From: Bolinopsis microptera | Taxonomy: Eukaryota > Ctenophora > Tentaculata > Lobata > Bolinopsidae | Direction of reading: 5' to 3' | DNA: 64,000 nucleotides | Assembly: GCF_026151205.1 (NCBI RefSeq) | Contig: NC_087081.1 | Location: 6,939,246-7,003,245, forward strand | Part shown: positions 34,800 through 46,559 of the stretch, piece after piece | Numbering within the stretch: the first letter of the stretch is position 1 | Layout of the letters: each line of letters opens with the position of its first letter | Translations under genes and position numbers: made by a program | Notes under the pieces: model-generated | Databases searched by the model: none | Told to the model about the DNA's origin: nothing | Seen by the model: the letters and a program-made list of their open reading frames with translations, nothing else

Positions 34800-35564
34800 A
34801 TGCGTTACTATGCCGCGCCGCGCACTTAATTATGCTTTTCGCAACCACTTCGCTAGATCGGGAAAATGCGCTAGTGGGCCTCGCCGAGCTGCGAAGATCA
34901 ATTGACATCGTCAATTAAAAGGCCGATAGGTAACTAACGGGGCAAGGAATGCGCGTGCCTGAAAGCTTTTACACACCGAAACGCTAATTCAGTTTTGATT
35001 GACGTTGTCAACCCTTCCAGATCGTTGCTCTGCGAAGCAAGAATGCTAATTTACGCAGCGCGTTGAAGCGGCTAAGTTCTCCAATTAGTTCAGTTATGTT
35101 TTACTGTATCCACAAGGGGGGCTGAAATTGAAACTAGGTTTTCGATCAAACGCTACCATTTGTAGTCAAACGTCTCCAACAGCTTTGCTCTCGTCCAATG
35201 AAATCGATACATTTTGCAAGGCATTATGCATAATTGAATTACATATATTCGTATGCGAAGCTTGGCTTACATGTTACATAATGCAGCGATTTCATTGGAC
35301 GAGAGCAACTTGCTTTATATCCAGAGCCCTTACGCTTGCAGTAGCGCGCGCCCGCCTCACGGCGGTAAAAAGGCTCTAGCCACCAACCCACCCAACGATT
35401 TTGGCACCACTTATGTAGAGTGCCAAAATTTCCCTCGCTTTTGTCCTCATATGCAACGTGTGTAGCCTTTCAGACATTGATTGCGTAAACGAGGTGTTGT
35501 ACGTCACCTCAAGGTTGCGAGAAGCATTATTTGATGCGCGCGCGACCCGGTAGTGCATCGCGCT
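34800..35564. other. GC-richer stretch with a 22-bp perfect inverted repeat
   Basis: No gene recognised. TTGCTCTCGTCCAATGAAAT plus CG (35185-35206) is mirrored perfectly at 35287-35308, about 80 bases apart. Another small hairpin pairs TTTTGGCAC with GTGCCAAAA (about 35399-35429). The base composition contrasts with the AT-rich flanks, so this may be a further mobile element. Confidence 0.5.
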
Positions 35565-35645
35565 ACAATCGTTTCACTATCATGTTCACGATACAGAGGG
35601 AGCCGCGCACTCGTGCGTGGCGGGTCATACAACGTGTGAGACAAG
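35565..35645. mobile_element. Diverged MITE, TTGTATCACG family, copy C
   Basis: GGAGCCGCGCACTCGTGCGT, GGCGGGTCATACAACGTGTG and GACAAGG match the right half of copies A and B. The left end is diverged (CTACAATCGTTTCACTAT), and no target duplication is clear. Confidence 0.55.
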
Positions 35646-36280
35646 GCTCATATTAGGACTAGAAGAAAATTATTAGCATACATTTTAATTGGGGCCGGTT
35701 CTGTTTATAACTGTTACTTATATAGCTATAGGTTAGGTCTAGTTGTGACAAAAAAGTCTACTCTAAAACATGTTTTAGTTTATATTGTGTAGTTCAAGAA
35801 TATAAAATGCAGCTTCAAAGTGGATATTGGAGTTCTGGCGAACGATTATGGCCTTTGTATCAATGGTTATAATAAGCTATAAATATCCTAAACTATACAG
35901 TGCTAATTAAAAATTGTTGTACTTAATTCTCAAATTAAATTTAAAAAATTCAAAAATGTACATTTATTTTATTAACAAATTCTCACACATATTGAGGGGG
36001 ATTTAATTGAGATGTGTGTGACCAGCCAGTTATAATGTTTGGAAAATAACATTTGTGCAGTCGAAATCTTTTACGGTCCAATCAAGCAGGGCGTGGTTAT
36101 GTTGATTAGCTAATAGCATGAAAATGCTTTGCATATCTCTAGGGTGTGGCATCCCTAGAAGTAGTGTAGGAGGAAATAAATGCCTGATGCCGTCCAGGGA
36201 GGATCACATCAAATATTTGTTTTTGTTATCAATATTCAAAGTATTGTAGTGAAATCGATCCCAGCAATGTACCAGTCCCA
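35646..36280. other. Non-coding stretch, nothing recognised
   Basis: AT-rich, with no exon-like segment. Confidence 0.45.
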
Positions 36281-36580
36281 TGAAAATGTGAAAACGGTAG
36301 GTTCCTGGAAGTAGAGAAAGGAAGCTTCACGCCGTTCGTTTTCTCAACGTCTGGTGGAATGGGTGGTGAAGCTGAAAGACTAGTAAAGAAGCTGGCTAGT
36401 AAGATGGAATACCACACAGGGCAGAGGTACTCAGATGCTGTGGGGTACATTAGGAAGCGCCTTCGTTTCGAAAACTTAAGAACGACGGTAATTTCTCTCC
36501 GGGGAGACAGAGGGGCGAGAAAGAACTTTGTCAATATAGACAGTTTAGATTTGAACTTGGAGCCGCAAGGCCAAGGGTGA
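36281..36580 (+). pseudogene. Retroelement polyprotein C-terminal fragment
   Basis: The frame ending at 36580 reads KGSFTPFVFSTSGGMGGEAE, then an IRKRLRFENLRTTVISLRG-like segment and a stop. This Gly-Gly-Met block followed by an IR(x)RL...LR motif is a pattern I recall from the C-termini of some animal retroelement proteins. The upstream frame is closed at about 36275 (TGA), so only the tail remains. A related fragment lies at 37860-38174 on the other strand. Confidence 0.5.
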
Positions 36581-36779
36581 TTTTCAAAATATTGAGTTTT
36601 TGAAGGGTTTATTTTATATAGGGTCATTGTGACATTATGTGTATACTGTTTGAAACATTTTATAAATTATGACATTACTAAAAAAAAGTATTGTAGTGAT
36701 CAGTCTAATCTTTCCTACTATAATATTTAGTTTAAGAAAACATATTCTTGCTTTGTTCTCTTTAGCTGTTTATTATTAT

Positions 36780-37224
36780 TAATCAACTATATACAGCAAA
36801 CACAAGATTATTAATTAATTAAAATTGAAATTTAAAAACACCACTATTAAGCGTACACTTTTACTCAGCAGTGTCACTACAACTAGTTTACAAAAATACT
36901 TTTAAAACTATATATCAAAAGCAAAATAAAGTTCTATGTATAAATTCGTTCATAAAACTTCCAAAAAGCTAATATAATTTAGATAAGTCAAAGAGAGGGT
37001 TAAAATTATTAATAAAACATTTTTGCTACCTCAGTGTCAGATAAAGTAAACAAATAAGTCTTCAGTGCGGACTTAAACGCCTCAACAGAATAACATTGTT
37101 TAACTGAGTCTGGTAGTGCATTAAAAACTCGTGGACCAACCACACTAAAACTACGATCACCAAAACCCTTGGTTGAACGATAAGGGACTATGAGCCTAAC
37201 AGTGTGTAATAGGAAATAAATCAT
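36780..37224 (-). pseudogene. CR1/jockey-like LINE 3' end fragment
   Basis: On the minus strand, 37224-37009 encodes RSTKGFGDRSFSVVGPRVFN, then ALPDSVK and FKSALKTYLF. This is the W/F-N-x-LP...FK..LKT.LF tail typical of CR1/jockey-type reverse transcriptase ORFs. Downstream (36780-36880) a motif AACACCACTATTAAG...ACTCAGCAGTGT recurs at 57460-57500, so it probably belongs to the LINE 3' UTR. The 5' part is missing. Confidence 0.6.
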
Positions 37225-37251
37225 AAAATCGAGTGGCCGAGTAGTCTCGAC

Positions 37252-37683
37252 TCACCCATAGCTTCTCCATAAACGTCTATCATGAGCTTTGTACACTAAA
37301 TCGTTGAAATTACTTAAACTAAATCTTGTATTTACAATCACAATAATATTCTTCGTCATAATGTCTTTTAATAATAAATCAAATAAATTTGAACGAGGTC
37401 TGCCCCTCCTTCCTTTGTAGTCAAGACATCCTAAACATGCAAATCTAAAAGATAAGAAAGCGGGAGTGTCATCACCGCTTCTGAGAACGTGCCCAAGCAT
37501 CTTCCATTGTGCTTTCTTGATCCTTTCAGTAAGGGGACTGACATTACATCTCTTATATAAGTTCTCGTTACTGATAACCGTAGGCCAATAGGTGTTGATT
37601 ATCTGTCTCAGATGCTTCCTTTGAAGAACGTCGACAGATGCCATTACGGTTTCAGGAGCAGCCCAGCTGCTACAGTTATACAA
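37252..37683 (-). pseudogene. 5'-truncated RTE-like LINE fragment
   Basis: The 143-codon frame begins MYNCSSWA and contains LRQIINTYWPTVISNENLYK, RCNVSPLTER and WKMLGHVLRS. It aligns along its length with residues of about 891-1030 in the LINE at 30271-33363 (YNCSSWA, LYKRCEVVPLSER, RMLGHILRS). It is an older, diverged relative lacking the endonuclease and reverse transcriptase. Confidence 0.8.
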
Positions 37684-37859
37684 CTACATAGCTGTTTAGT
37701 AAGTATAATTGTACTGATTGTAAGGCATAAACAAGTCCAGGAAATAATGCACATTAATTGACCCAAAATCTATTATTGTTGTTGTTGATATTAGATAGTA
37801 TATACACAGTAAATTAAATCAAGTGATGCAATTGGTAAATCAGGAGCAATAAACATAAT

Positions 37860-38174
37860 CTATCCCTGGTCCTCGTAGCTCTTCTCCTCAGGTATCAGGT
37901 TGAAGGAGACCTTGGATATAATAGGGGCGGTCCATGCCTTCGTTGCCTTCCCACATGCACCTCTAACTGCTACTAGCACACTCCTCATTATATTCATGCT
38001 CAGGTGTGTCCTGATGTTACACATCACCTGGCTGTAGTCCTCCTTGGTCTTGGTGGCTATCAAAACTGCAAGTCTCCCCTCCATGAAATGCTTGACCTCA
38101 GGTGCTATTCCTCCTGTAGTGGTAAATGCAAGGGGGACGAATGACCCTTTCTTAAATTGTAGCACTCGGTTCAT
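37860..38174 (-). pseudogene. Retroelement C-terminal fragment, second copy
   Basis: The frame contains KKGSFVPLAFTTTGGIAPEV, an IRTHLSMNIMRSVLVAVRG segment and a short acidic tail, the same pattern as at 36281-36580. No upstream catalytic domain survives. The parent element class is not certain. Confidence 0.5.
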
Positions 38175-38299
38175 GTACTGGTTCTTTTTCTCATTCTTGT
38201 TTCACATTAATTGCCCCAAAATCTTGATTTCCCTTTTGTGTGACCGTACCCTGGTGACCACCAGTGTTGTCGCACTGTTCAGACTAGTTTGAAATTTGA

Positions 38300-38830
38300 T
38301 AATGATTCAGTTGCTTCATATTCTTAACTGTCATATAATTATTCTTTTAGGTGTATGTTCAGTGGCATAACATTCCATGTTGGCGCCCCTCCGAAAAAAA
38401 TCGCCCCCTATCAGCGTGGGACGGACTCACAAATTATATATTTTGTAAAAATAGCACGCGAAAGTTAAACTCTGTACAATATTATCATTTCATTATCCAT
38501 CGTGATTTACCGCACCAAAATAATGAGACAATGCTGTGCTAATCTTATATATTATGTATTAAAACTTTTACATCCTAATATGCAATATTCAATAGTATGT
38601 ACAAGCTGATTTGTTGTGAAAATCCTGAAACAATTTATATGTTTGTGCTCAGCTGATATCAGGCTTGGGGTGGTGCTTTAGAAGCGGTATTTTGGGTACT
38701 AGTAAAGCTCTTACAGGCAACTGGTTCCTTTTGCCAGCCGTTTTTAGTCCAAGTACTGTCCAATTTCTGGTCTCAGAACAGCGCAACTAAAATTGTCTTA
38801 TAATGCCAACATGGCCTGGAATTATTTTTA
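38300..38830. other. Non-coding stretch, possible transposon debris
   Basis: TTGGCGCCCCTCC followed by ATCGCCCCCT (38378-38410) resembles the end of the G-rich sequence at 16690-16770. No boundaries could be set. Confidence 0.35.
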
Positions 38831-38938
38831 TCATGTCGTGCAGTGACCCCCTGTCATTGCACGAAGTGGTTTTGTGGCAAAGCCACAAATAACGAAGCCG
38901 CGCACTCGTATGCGGTAGGGCCACAATGTGAAACAAGG
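38831..38938. mobile_element. Diverged MITE, TTGTATCACG family, copy D
   Basis: ATCATGTCGTGCAGTGACCC at the left, GAAGCCGCGCACTCG in the centre and CCACAATGTGAAACAAGG at the right follow the order of copies A and B. An extra palindrome TTGTGGCAAAGCCACAA replaces the TTCACTATAGTGAA palindrome. Confidence 0.5.
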
Positions 38939-39059
38939 CATTATGGACTATCATATCGATTTATTAAATTTAAACATTTAGAATACAAGTCAGTTAATGA
39001 AATATTTTTAGAATAACTTTTACTTCTTTTACTATATATTTTTGAATCATCCTGTTGAC

Positions 39060-39115
39060 CCAGAACCTTGCTCCCGATTCTGGTGGTCTAGCTCAGTAGG
39101 ATGGGCATGAAAAAA
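39060..39115 (+). repeat. Possible tRNA-like A-box fragment
   Basis: GGTCTAGCTCAGTAGGATGG looks like the D-arm/A-box of a tRNA or tRNA-derived SINE. No B box or acceptor stem follows; it runs into an A-rich stretch. Confidence 0.25.
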
Positions 39116-39209
39116 AACTATATTTTTGATCTTGAGTTAAAATATTTGTTCTATTATTTTGGTGTTATATATTGAATTTCGATTTGACTAACATAAACAC
39201 ACCTTCTAG

Positions 39210-42200
39210 GATAATGTACAACTAATGAGTGCTATGACGATGCTGGCCCCTTGTAAACTTGAGCAAAACAGCAAAATTCTCGGACAAAACACTATATCCG
39301 GTCACCCTATTATAAAACAAGAAACCATTGAGCCCAGTCCGCCACTTGTCCCCAAAGGTTTGGCTTTGCTTCAATTAAGAAATTTATTATTAATATGGGT
39401 ATTATATTTAAAGATTTTAAATTATGTCTTTATCCACTTCAGCCCAACAAATACTGGGTAGAAAACTACTAAACCCCTTATATTACTTATGCTTTAGACA
39501 GTCCCAACGCAGTGGAGAAATGTATGCAGTGGTGAAACATGCCATCATTGCTAATTTTTTTCTGCCCACCTTAACTTGTCCTAAAACTTGGAAAATGCCG
39601 TGTAGTGGGTTGTTTTGCCACTGCCACTGCCATGTGTTGGTTCAGCTAAATTAATTATTTTATAGTCAAGCTAATTTCTAGTTTAGTTAGTTGTCATCTG
39701 GCCACACAGTATGCAACTCATGATGCAATACTTTTGTTTCCATTAGATTTATATGATCAAAATAATGTCAGTGTAATTTTGCATGACTGAAATCGAACGT
39801 TTCATTCTCATATTTAATATAATAATTAATCAAATTTCCAAATATATAAATCATTGGAGATCCAAATTTTTGATTTACATCAGATGCTCTGATGGGAAGC
39901 CAGATTGTTTAAAGTAACCTGAAAACATTGATCTTTTGGTTTTAAGAGCGTTTTATCATAACTTTCCCTATTTGGATGAGGAAATGTAAATGCTTTGTTG
40001 ATTATCTGGATAGTTAAATAGTTGCTCCTTATATATTTTAAAGGATTTCCTAATAACATCATATAACTATTTTCATGTGTGAATTTTCAGGGGAAAAGGT
40101 TGAAGGTGGTTCAGGAGAAGATGTAGCTATGGACATTTCAATATCACTTGTAAGTTCTATATTTTCATTCAATTCAATAATAGCTCTGTACTCATTTCAG
40201 TGCACTATGATCTGTATTTTAATGGTTAGAATTCTGGTAAAATAAGGTCATGTTCGAAGAAATTCTCACTCTGGATAACCTTAAGTTAAAAATTTTCACT
40301 CCAATTTTCAAAGAAATTCTCGCTTCATCAGCACGTGCTATCAAGTCTGTTATAATTTATCTGTAATATTAGTCTAATGATGGCTGCCATTATCTGATCT
40401 CCCAACGAGGATTATAATTCCAGTGTCAAGTTACATCGAGGAGACTCTAGGATTGAGGGTGTGGTCAGGGTTGATAATTAACATATATTATAATGTCGGT
40501 ATTTGTTCGTATCATGTCATAGGTTATTTCTGGTATTGATTGAGCGCAGGGTACTGTGTTGTAGTAAGCCAGATCGTTCATGGGACTTGGTTTCTATTTT
40601 TAGTTTCAGAGCAGTCGTTTGTGTGCAGGTCGTCGATCGTTTTCAATGATAAATCATAAAGTAACCTAATCATATTTTATAAATATATGTTAATTTAGAT
40701 CATCCATTCTTTGGACTCCAACCTTGGACCGGGTAAGGCGGTTTCCTTTTCGGTTATTTTATTTAATTACGATTTAGTTAATTAGATTTACTGAGAATCT
40801 GTTATTCAAATATTAGAACAGGATATTTGAGATGCGGTTAATTAATTTCCCTCAGTGATACAAAGTTACAAAATATCTTTGTCTCCAAATCTTCAATGTG
40901 ATTCAGAGATCACAGGTTGTTGCAGTGTTGTAGAGATGGTGAATTAGGGCTAGAGGTGACAAAAAATGGTCAAAGAATTGTAAATTTTATTGTTTCCAAA
41001 TGGTCAAAATCTCCCTGTTTTGCCACTATAATTATTTAAATATTCAATTATTCACCAAATTTATTCAACATTTTCTGGCACCATCACCCGCTCTCAATTA
41101 TTCACGCTCTATGGTCCTGAAAATAATCCAAAAAATTTAAGATTTGTACGGGTCAATATTCGTTGTAAATTACTTTCCCCTGTAAGTTTAAATAAACTCC
41201 TCACTGCACAGAGACATTAAAATCTTAGAATTTGAATATAGAGGAAAATATTTAATTATAAATCTACAAGTTTCAGCATGCTCCTTTGATCTTGTAAACT
41301 TGTAACTGTATAATTGCTTTCCCTCAGCTCTGCGGACACCTTGACACCAGTTTCATTATAATAATAGGTCCCCACTCATTTGAAAAGGAACATATTGAAT
41401 TATTGACATGATCACTTTGCAGTTTGCAAGATGTCTTTGGTTCAAAGTGAACATCTTTTACGGTATATTGCTGGTCGAATGAGTTGCTAATGTTACATTT
41501 TATGCACTGATTTAACTCAAATTATATATAATGTATATTACTGAACATGTTCCACTTTAAGTTAAGATCAATCCCTACTCTGACAGGTGACATCCCCAGT
41601 AATCAACATATTGTCATAGTTTTTATAACGAAATAACGGACTGTTACGTCACGTGACTGTTACGTCACGTGACGAAATTCTGGCTGATCTTTCAGTGACT
41701 TAGCGAGTTGTTCGAGGCTTCATGGTCAAATTTTCTGAATCTTTGTCGTCAACATATTAATCACGTAACTCAATACGTGTAGATATTCTTATTATTTTAG
41801 AGAATAATGTAGTATATATTATATAATGTAGTAATAAACATGGATTACTTCCAGTTACGTATGATACCTTACAAGACATATTTATAACGTACGAAATGTG
41901 GCGGTTTTCCGAAAATTTCGCCATATTTTCGGACCGCCAAAATTTCGGTCGTCGTAATAGAATCCGTCGCATTATCTTTTAGCTTATTTCAATGACTGTG
42001 CCTTCACTGCTTTATTTTGTTTCTAAAAAGTAATATCAAGTAAAATAAATAAATAAATTCTGGCATCTTGGGACAAATTATCACCACACCAATGACGAAT
42101 TGAATGTCAAGCAATACAGTTTAAATTTGCATTAAAATACATGTATGTGCTAACATGAAAGTCTTACAGTCTTAATACAGACTAAGTTTGAACATGATTT

Positions 42201-43841
42201 TACCGAATTTCAGAAATTTCCTTACTGCTTACTGTCACAAAAAATGATGAAAAATACCCTTATTTTCTGTGACGTCCGAAATTTGACGGTTTTTGTTCAA
42301 TTTCGCCATATTTTCGGACCGCCAAAATTTCGGTCGTCGCAAATTGGTCCGCCACAAAAAAGTCTTGTAAGGTATGCAAATAAAATAGATCCATTCCGTT
42401 AAATTATAAATATCATAAACGCTGATGATCGATTATATTCAGTGTCACCTAGTCTAGGGAGTAGCTAAGGATCCATTGGATCTATGCGATCTCCTCGGTC
42501 GATTCAGCCGAATGATAGGAAACTTAATTGAGGGTTAGATGAGGAGGGGTACCTGTTAAAAGTTCAAGAAACTTCCTAGGATAGTAGGATACCCCTTCAG
42601 TGCATACTGTAAACATAGTACTATTAACTATTAACAATATTCGTGTTGAATTTAGCTTGTCTTTGTGTAAGTCTGTAAGTGGAGCACTTTGCACTGAACG
42701 TATCTATTACGAATATCGTTGTATTTGAGATGTTTTCTGTCCAATGTTAAATGTTCTTCTTCTCTAATCCTCCTCTGTTAGTCCTGGTGTTCTCCTTGAA
42801 GTTACCCTGAGTAACCTGTATATTGGGAGGGAACTAGAGTAAGTAAATAATAAGTACAAAGATATTTAAGAGAATAACATTTCATTGCGTTTATACTAAC
42901 AAAAAGTGAACTCTTAATGTGATCCTATTATCTCATTATCTAATTACAAAAGGGCAGGGCAGGTAAGGGTTAGGGTAAGGGTTAGGGTAAGGCCCCTAAT
43001 CTACCCTATAATTGGGGGCCCTCCCTCAGGATAGGGTGAAAAAGTCACGTGATCAGTGCAGATTGGTTAACATGGTGGGAACTACAGGAAATACTTTTAC
43101 TGTGAACTGTAATATTGATAGTTGAAATTAAGAAGGTATGGGGGGGGGGGGGGGGGGGGGGGGAGCCAAGTGGATATTTGTAGATATTTGGATAATGTCA
43201 TCCACTTTTTTCGTGAATTATCCATTACAATAATCTACAAATATCTACATTTATCTACAAAAAATGTATATCTCAAATATGTGCACAGAAATTCTACTGA
43301 ATTTTTGGAGATAAATGTATAAATTTGTAGAATTTGTAGAATTTTCGTGAATTATCCATTGACAATAATCTACAAATATCTACATTTATCTACAAAAAAT
43401 GTAATCTCAAATATGTGCCCAGAAATTCTACTGAATTTTTGGAGATAAATGTATAAATTTGTAGAATGTCATCCACTTTTTTCGTGGATTATCCACTCTA
43501 CATTAATCTACAAATATCTACAAATATCTACAAATATCCACTTGGCCCCCCCCCGGCCCCCCCAGGTATCAGCTACTTGCATTGTGTATGATACAATATG
43601 AACCTTGAGCACTGTGCTACTACTGGTCGTGACCACTATTTATATTGATTTATCTACATATTTATATTATATTAGTACCGTAATGCTTTTCAAACAAAGT
43701 TACAACGAATTCTTCATGTATGATATTATATTATTATAGCTGAGAAAGTTGAAAGATTCGAATAAAAGGTGGGATTGGTATGATCTGAGCATGTGGCGTC
43801 AGTATTTTCCCTTTCATTCGGTAGTGATTAGTAGTGATTAA
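39210..43841 (+). CDS. Tentative multi-exon gene, unknown product
   Basis: Candidate exons are 39210-39357 (after TTCTAG, before gtttgg), 40091-40149 (TTTCAG, gtaagt), 40699-40732 (TTTAG, gtaagg), 42800-42838 (CTTGAAG, gtaagt) and 43745-43841 with a TAA stop. Their phases chain without a stop. The first contains HPIIKQETIEPSPP, whose IKQE fits a sumoylation motif common in transcription regulators; the second has EDVAMDISISL; the last RWDWYDLSMWRQYF. I recognise no domain, and the 5' start is not found. The first two exons are the better supported; the last three rest mainly on splice signals. A longer version of the fourth exon from 42782 would break the phase. Confidence 0.3.
41641..41675 (+). 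promoter_or_regulatory. Duplicated TTACGTCACGTGAC motif
   Basis: CTGTTACGTCACGTGA occurs twice in tandem. Each copy joins a CRE-like TACGTCA to a CACGTG E-box. Only the motif is seen; a regulatory role is inference. Confidence 0.35.
41867..42372. mobile_element. MITE with TA duplication, CCTTACAAGAC ends
   Basis: CCTTACAAGAC at the left and GTCTTGTAAGG at the right are flanked by TA (41865-41866 and 42373-42374). Near each end lies a direct repeat of ATTTCGCCATATTTTCGGAC followed by CGCCAAAATTTCGGTCGTCG. The interior has no ORF. Confidence 0.7.
42957..43035 (+). repeat. Short degenerate telomere-like run
   Basis: GGTAAGGGTTAGGGTAAGGG and neighbours contain TTAGGG/TAAGGG units, followed by a partly complementary CCCTAAT...CCCTATAATTGGGGGCC stretch. 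Confidence 0.6.
43140..43563. mobile_element. 424-bp TIR element ending in G-run/C-run
   Basis: The left end is a G-run followed by AGCCAAGTGGATATTTGTAG. The right end is CTACAAATATCCACTTGGCC followed by a C-run. AGGTAT is repeated just outside (43134-43139 and 43564-43569). Inside, a ~120-bp segment with TTATCCATT, CTACAAATATCTACATTTAT and GAATTTTTGGAGATAAATGT is directly duplicated. The ends are almost wholly built from ATCTACAAAT-like words. Confidence 0.72.
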
Positions 43842-43880
43842 GTGATTAGTAGTGATTAGTAGTGATTAGAAGTGATTAGT
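43820..43880 (+). repeat. Short AGTGATTAGT direct repeat
   Basis: About six copies of AGTGATTAGT or AGTGATTA are present. They overlap the proposed stop codon of the tentative gene. Confidence 0.7.
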
Positions 43881-45109
43881 GCACGATTTTAGAATTGGCG
43901 GATTGTTAAAAATTGTCAATAAGTTCAGCCGATCAAAATACACGTACAAATCAATCCAACCATCACAGGACCAGTTTTAATCGATCGTACGATCAAAAAT
44001 ACGTAATTTATGGTGATTTATTGGTGTCCAAAGTTCCTATCGTTTCGAGTAGAAATACCGTGAAGCCCTTTAATTTAATATTATTATCAGAGATCTCATC
44101 CGTAAATTTTAAAGCTTTTATCATAGCTCAGTAGCAAAGTGTAGTTGAGTATTGTTGGCTGTATTTGGCTGGAACAAAGGCGCTTAGTGTGTGATTTTAG
44201 AGACTCAGTGGCGGCTTGGTTGAGCTGAGAGTTCTGAGAATTCTAAAATCACATACCATCTTACTATAGCTATTGGCTAATAATAGCCGCGTTAATAAAG
44301 CCACGGTTTGTAGAGCATGGTTTTACACAATAGTTATTGCCCTCCCAGTTATTGCAACCCTATTTAATGCATTATATTATCGTAAACAAGAGTGAGATAA
44401 CAACTTTTACATTATGGACAGTTACACACTGATCATGAGAGAATATTGCTTAATTCATTAACTGAGTTATGTTTGATAACTGTACGTGTCCATTAAACTC
44501 TCGCATTCCTTAAAAAATACCAGTCCTGTTTTTTTACTCTGAGAAAACATACAAGTGTGCACATACACGACTATTAAACATAGTTATGTGCACATACACG
44601 ACTATTAAACATAGTTATGTGCACATACAAGAGTCTTGCCCAGCGAAGAGTTGGAACTTGCCGAAGTTTATAATACTGTAAATCTACTGTACTGTTCCTC
44701 CTACCACACATCTTTAATATGTTGTAAAATTAACGGTGTATCAGCTACTGAGTACACAATAATATAAAATAGGATGTAAGATATTTATAAACAAGTCATT
44801 GCAATCTCAGTATTTTATATCGTAAGAGAAGCAGGTCGTATAACTCTAATCGATCGAACTTTAGATCTTTCTAAATGTTTATGATAGAAGTCGGGGTGGA
44901 GAAGTTACAGTTACAGCATCAATTATAATAGATACAGTAGATACATACTGGTAGATTACATTTGTTAGATATATAGTAAAACAAGACATACTGGTAGATA
45001 ATCTAGATATACTAGTTACAATATAGATTTATCAATATAAATTAGATATGTTGCAAGTTATAATGTAGATTGTTTCATTTGCATTAGATAATATGTTACA
45101 AATTGCACA

Positions 45110-46135
45110 GAAGACAAGGTGTTCATGTTAGTTGCTGGTTGCACTGTATAAGACAAGGAGTTCATGTTGGTTGCTGGTTGCACTGTATAAGACAAGGTGT
45201 TCATGTTAGTTGCTGCACTGGTTGCACTGTATAAGACAAGGTGTTCATGTTGGTTGCTGGTTGCACTGTATAAGACAAGGTGTTCATGTTAGTTGCTGGT
45301 TGCACTGTATAAGACAAGGTGTTCATGTTGGTTGCTGGTTGCACTGTATAAGACAAGGTGTTCATGTTAGTTGCTGGTTGCACTGTATAAGACAAGGTGT
45401 TCATGTTAGTTGCTGGTTGCACTGTATAAGACAAGGTGTTCATGTTAGTTGCTGGTTGCACTGTATAAGACAAGGTGTTCATGTTGGTTTCTGGTTGCAC
45501 TGTATAAGACAAGGTGTTCATGTTCATGTTAGTTGCTGCACTGGTTGCACTGTATAAGACAAGGTGTTCATGTTAGTTGCTGCACTGGTTGCACTGTATA
45601 AGACAAGGTGTTCATGTTAGTTGCTGCACTGGTTGCACTGTATAAGACAAGGTGTTCATGTTAGTTGCTGGTTGCACTGTATAAGACAAGGTGTTCATGT
45701 TAGTTGCTGGTTGCACTGTATAAGACAAGGTGTTCATGTTAGTTGCTGGTTGCACTGTATAAGACAAGGTGTTCATGTTGGTTTCTGGTTGCACTGTATA
45801 AGACAAGGTGTTCATGTTCATGTTAGTTGCTGCACTGGTTGCACTGTATAAGACAAGGTGTTCATGTTAGTTGCTGCACTGGTTGCACTGTATAAGACAA
45901 GGTGTTCATGTTGGTTGCTGCACTGGTTGCACTGTATAAGACAAGGTGTTCATGTTAGTTGCTGGTTGCACTGTATAAGACAAGGTGTTCATGTTAGCTG
46001 CTGGTTGCACTGTATAAGACAAGGTGTTCATGTTAGTTGCTGGTTGCACTGTATAAGACAAGGTGTTCATGTTAGTTGCTGGTTGCACTGTATAAGACAA
46101 GGTGTTCATGTTAGCTGCTGGTTGCACTGTATATT
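45110..46135 (+). repeat. Minisatellite, 39-bp unit with 45-bp variants, about 25 copies
   Basis: The unit contains TATAAGACAAGGTGTTCATG and TTAGTTGCTGGTTGCACTG. Copies with a CTGCACTGG insertion are 45 bp, and two have a duplicated GTTCAT. Blocks of the same variant order (45200-45545 and 45611-45840) indicate higher-order duplication. ORFs on both strands follow from the 39-bp period. Confidence 0.96.
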
Positions 46136-46559
46136 ATGTATTTTAACTCCCGGATTTGAGTGGTTTCTCCTCCCGGATGATAGCAGAGGTGACTTAATAA
46201 GACACTAAGTGACTAAGTATTGCGCGTGTAAAACATTATGTAATGTTCAACTTGTAGTATAACTGCCTGTACAGTTGGAGTTAAAGATAGAAATTGTTGT
46301 AAAGCACAAAATGTTAATACCACATAATATGTCTGATTTTGGTTTATGTTATAATCTGGTCTTGTTTGTAATGTATACCTGATATCAAAACCACGCTTCA
46401 ATGATTTTACAACTTACACAAGTAGTGCATTTAAACATAATATAATCTCACACGAATAATATTATTATGATTTCCTCATTTATTTATACATCTTACCTCA
46501 CTTTAGCAGTTACTGATTGTAATCGTGCTCAGAGAGAGGTGGTTGACACACTTGTTGAC

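Noticed and set aside
39080-39110. tRNA gene
   Set aside because: Only a D-arm-like GGTCTAGCTCAGTAGG is present; there is no T-arm or acceptor pairing.
41334-41368. Possible exon after CCCTCAG (41328-41334) and before gtcccc
   Set aside because: It could be read in phase but gives a low-complexity Ile run, and it would compete with the 40699-40732 exon; support is too weak.
42782-42838. Longer version of the fourth tentative exon starting after CTGTTAG
   Set aside because: It has a better-looking acceptor and reads PGVLLEVTLSNLYIGRELE, but the phase does not fit the preceding candidate exon. It remains possible if another exon was missed.
45201-46208. ORFs with NMNTLSYTVQPAT or HCIRQGVHVSCWL repeats
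   Set aside because: They follow from the 39-bp unit; both strands are open and no gene context exists.
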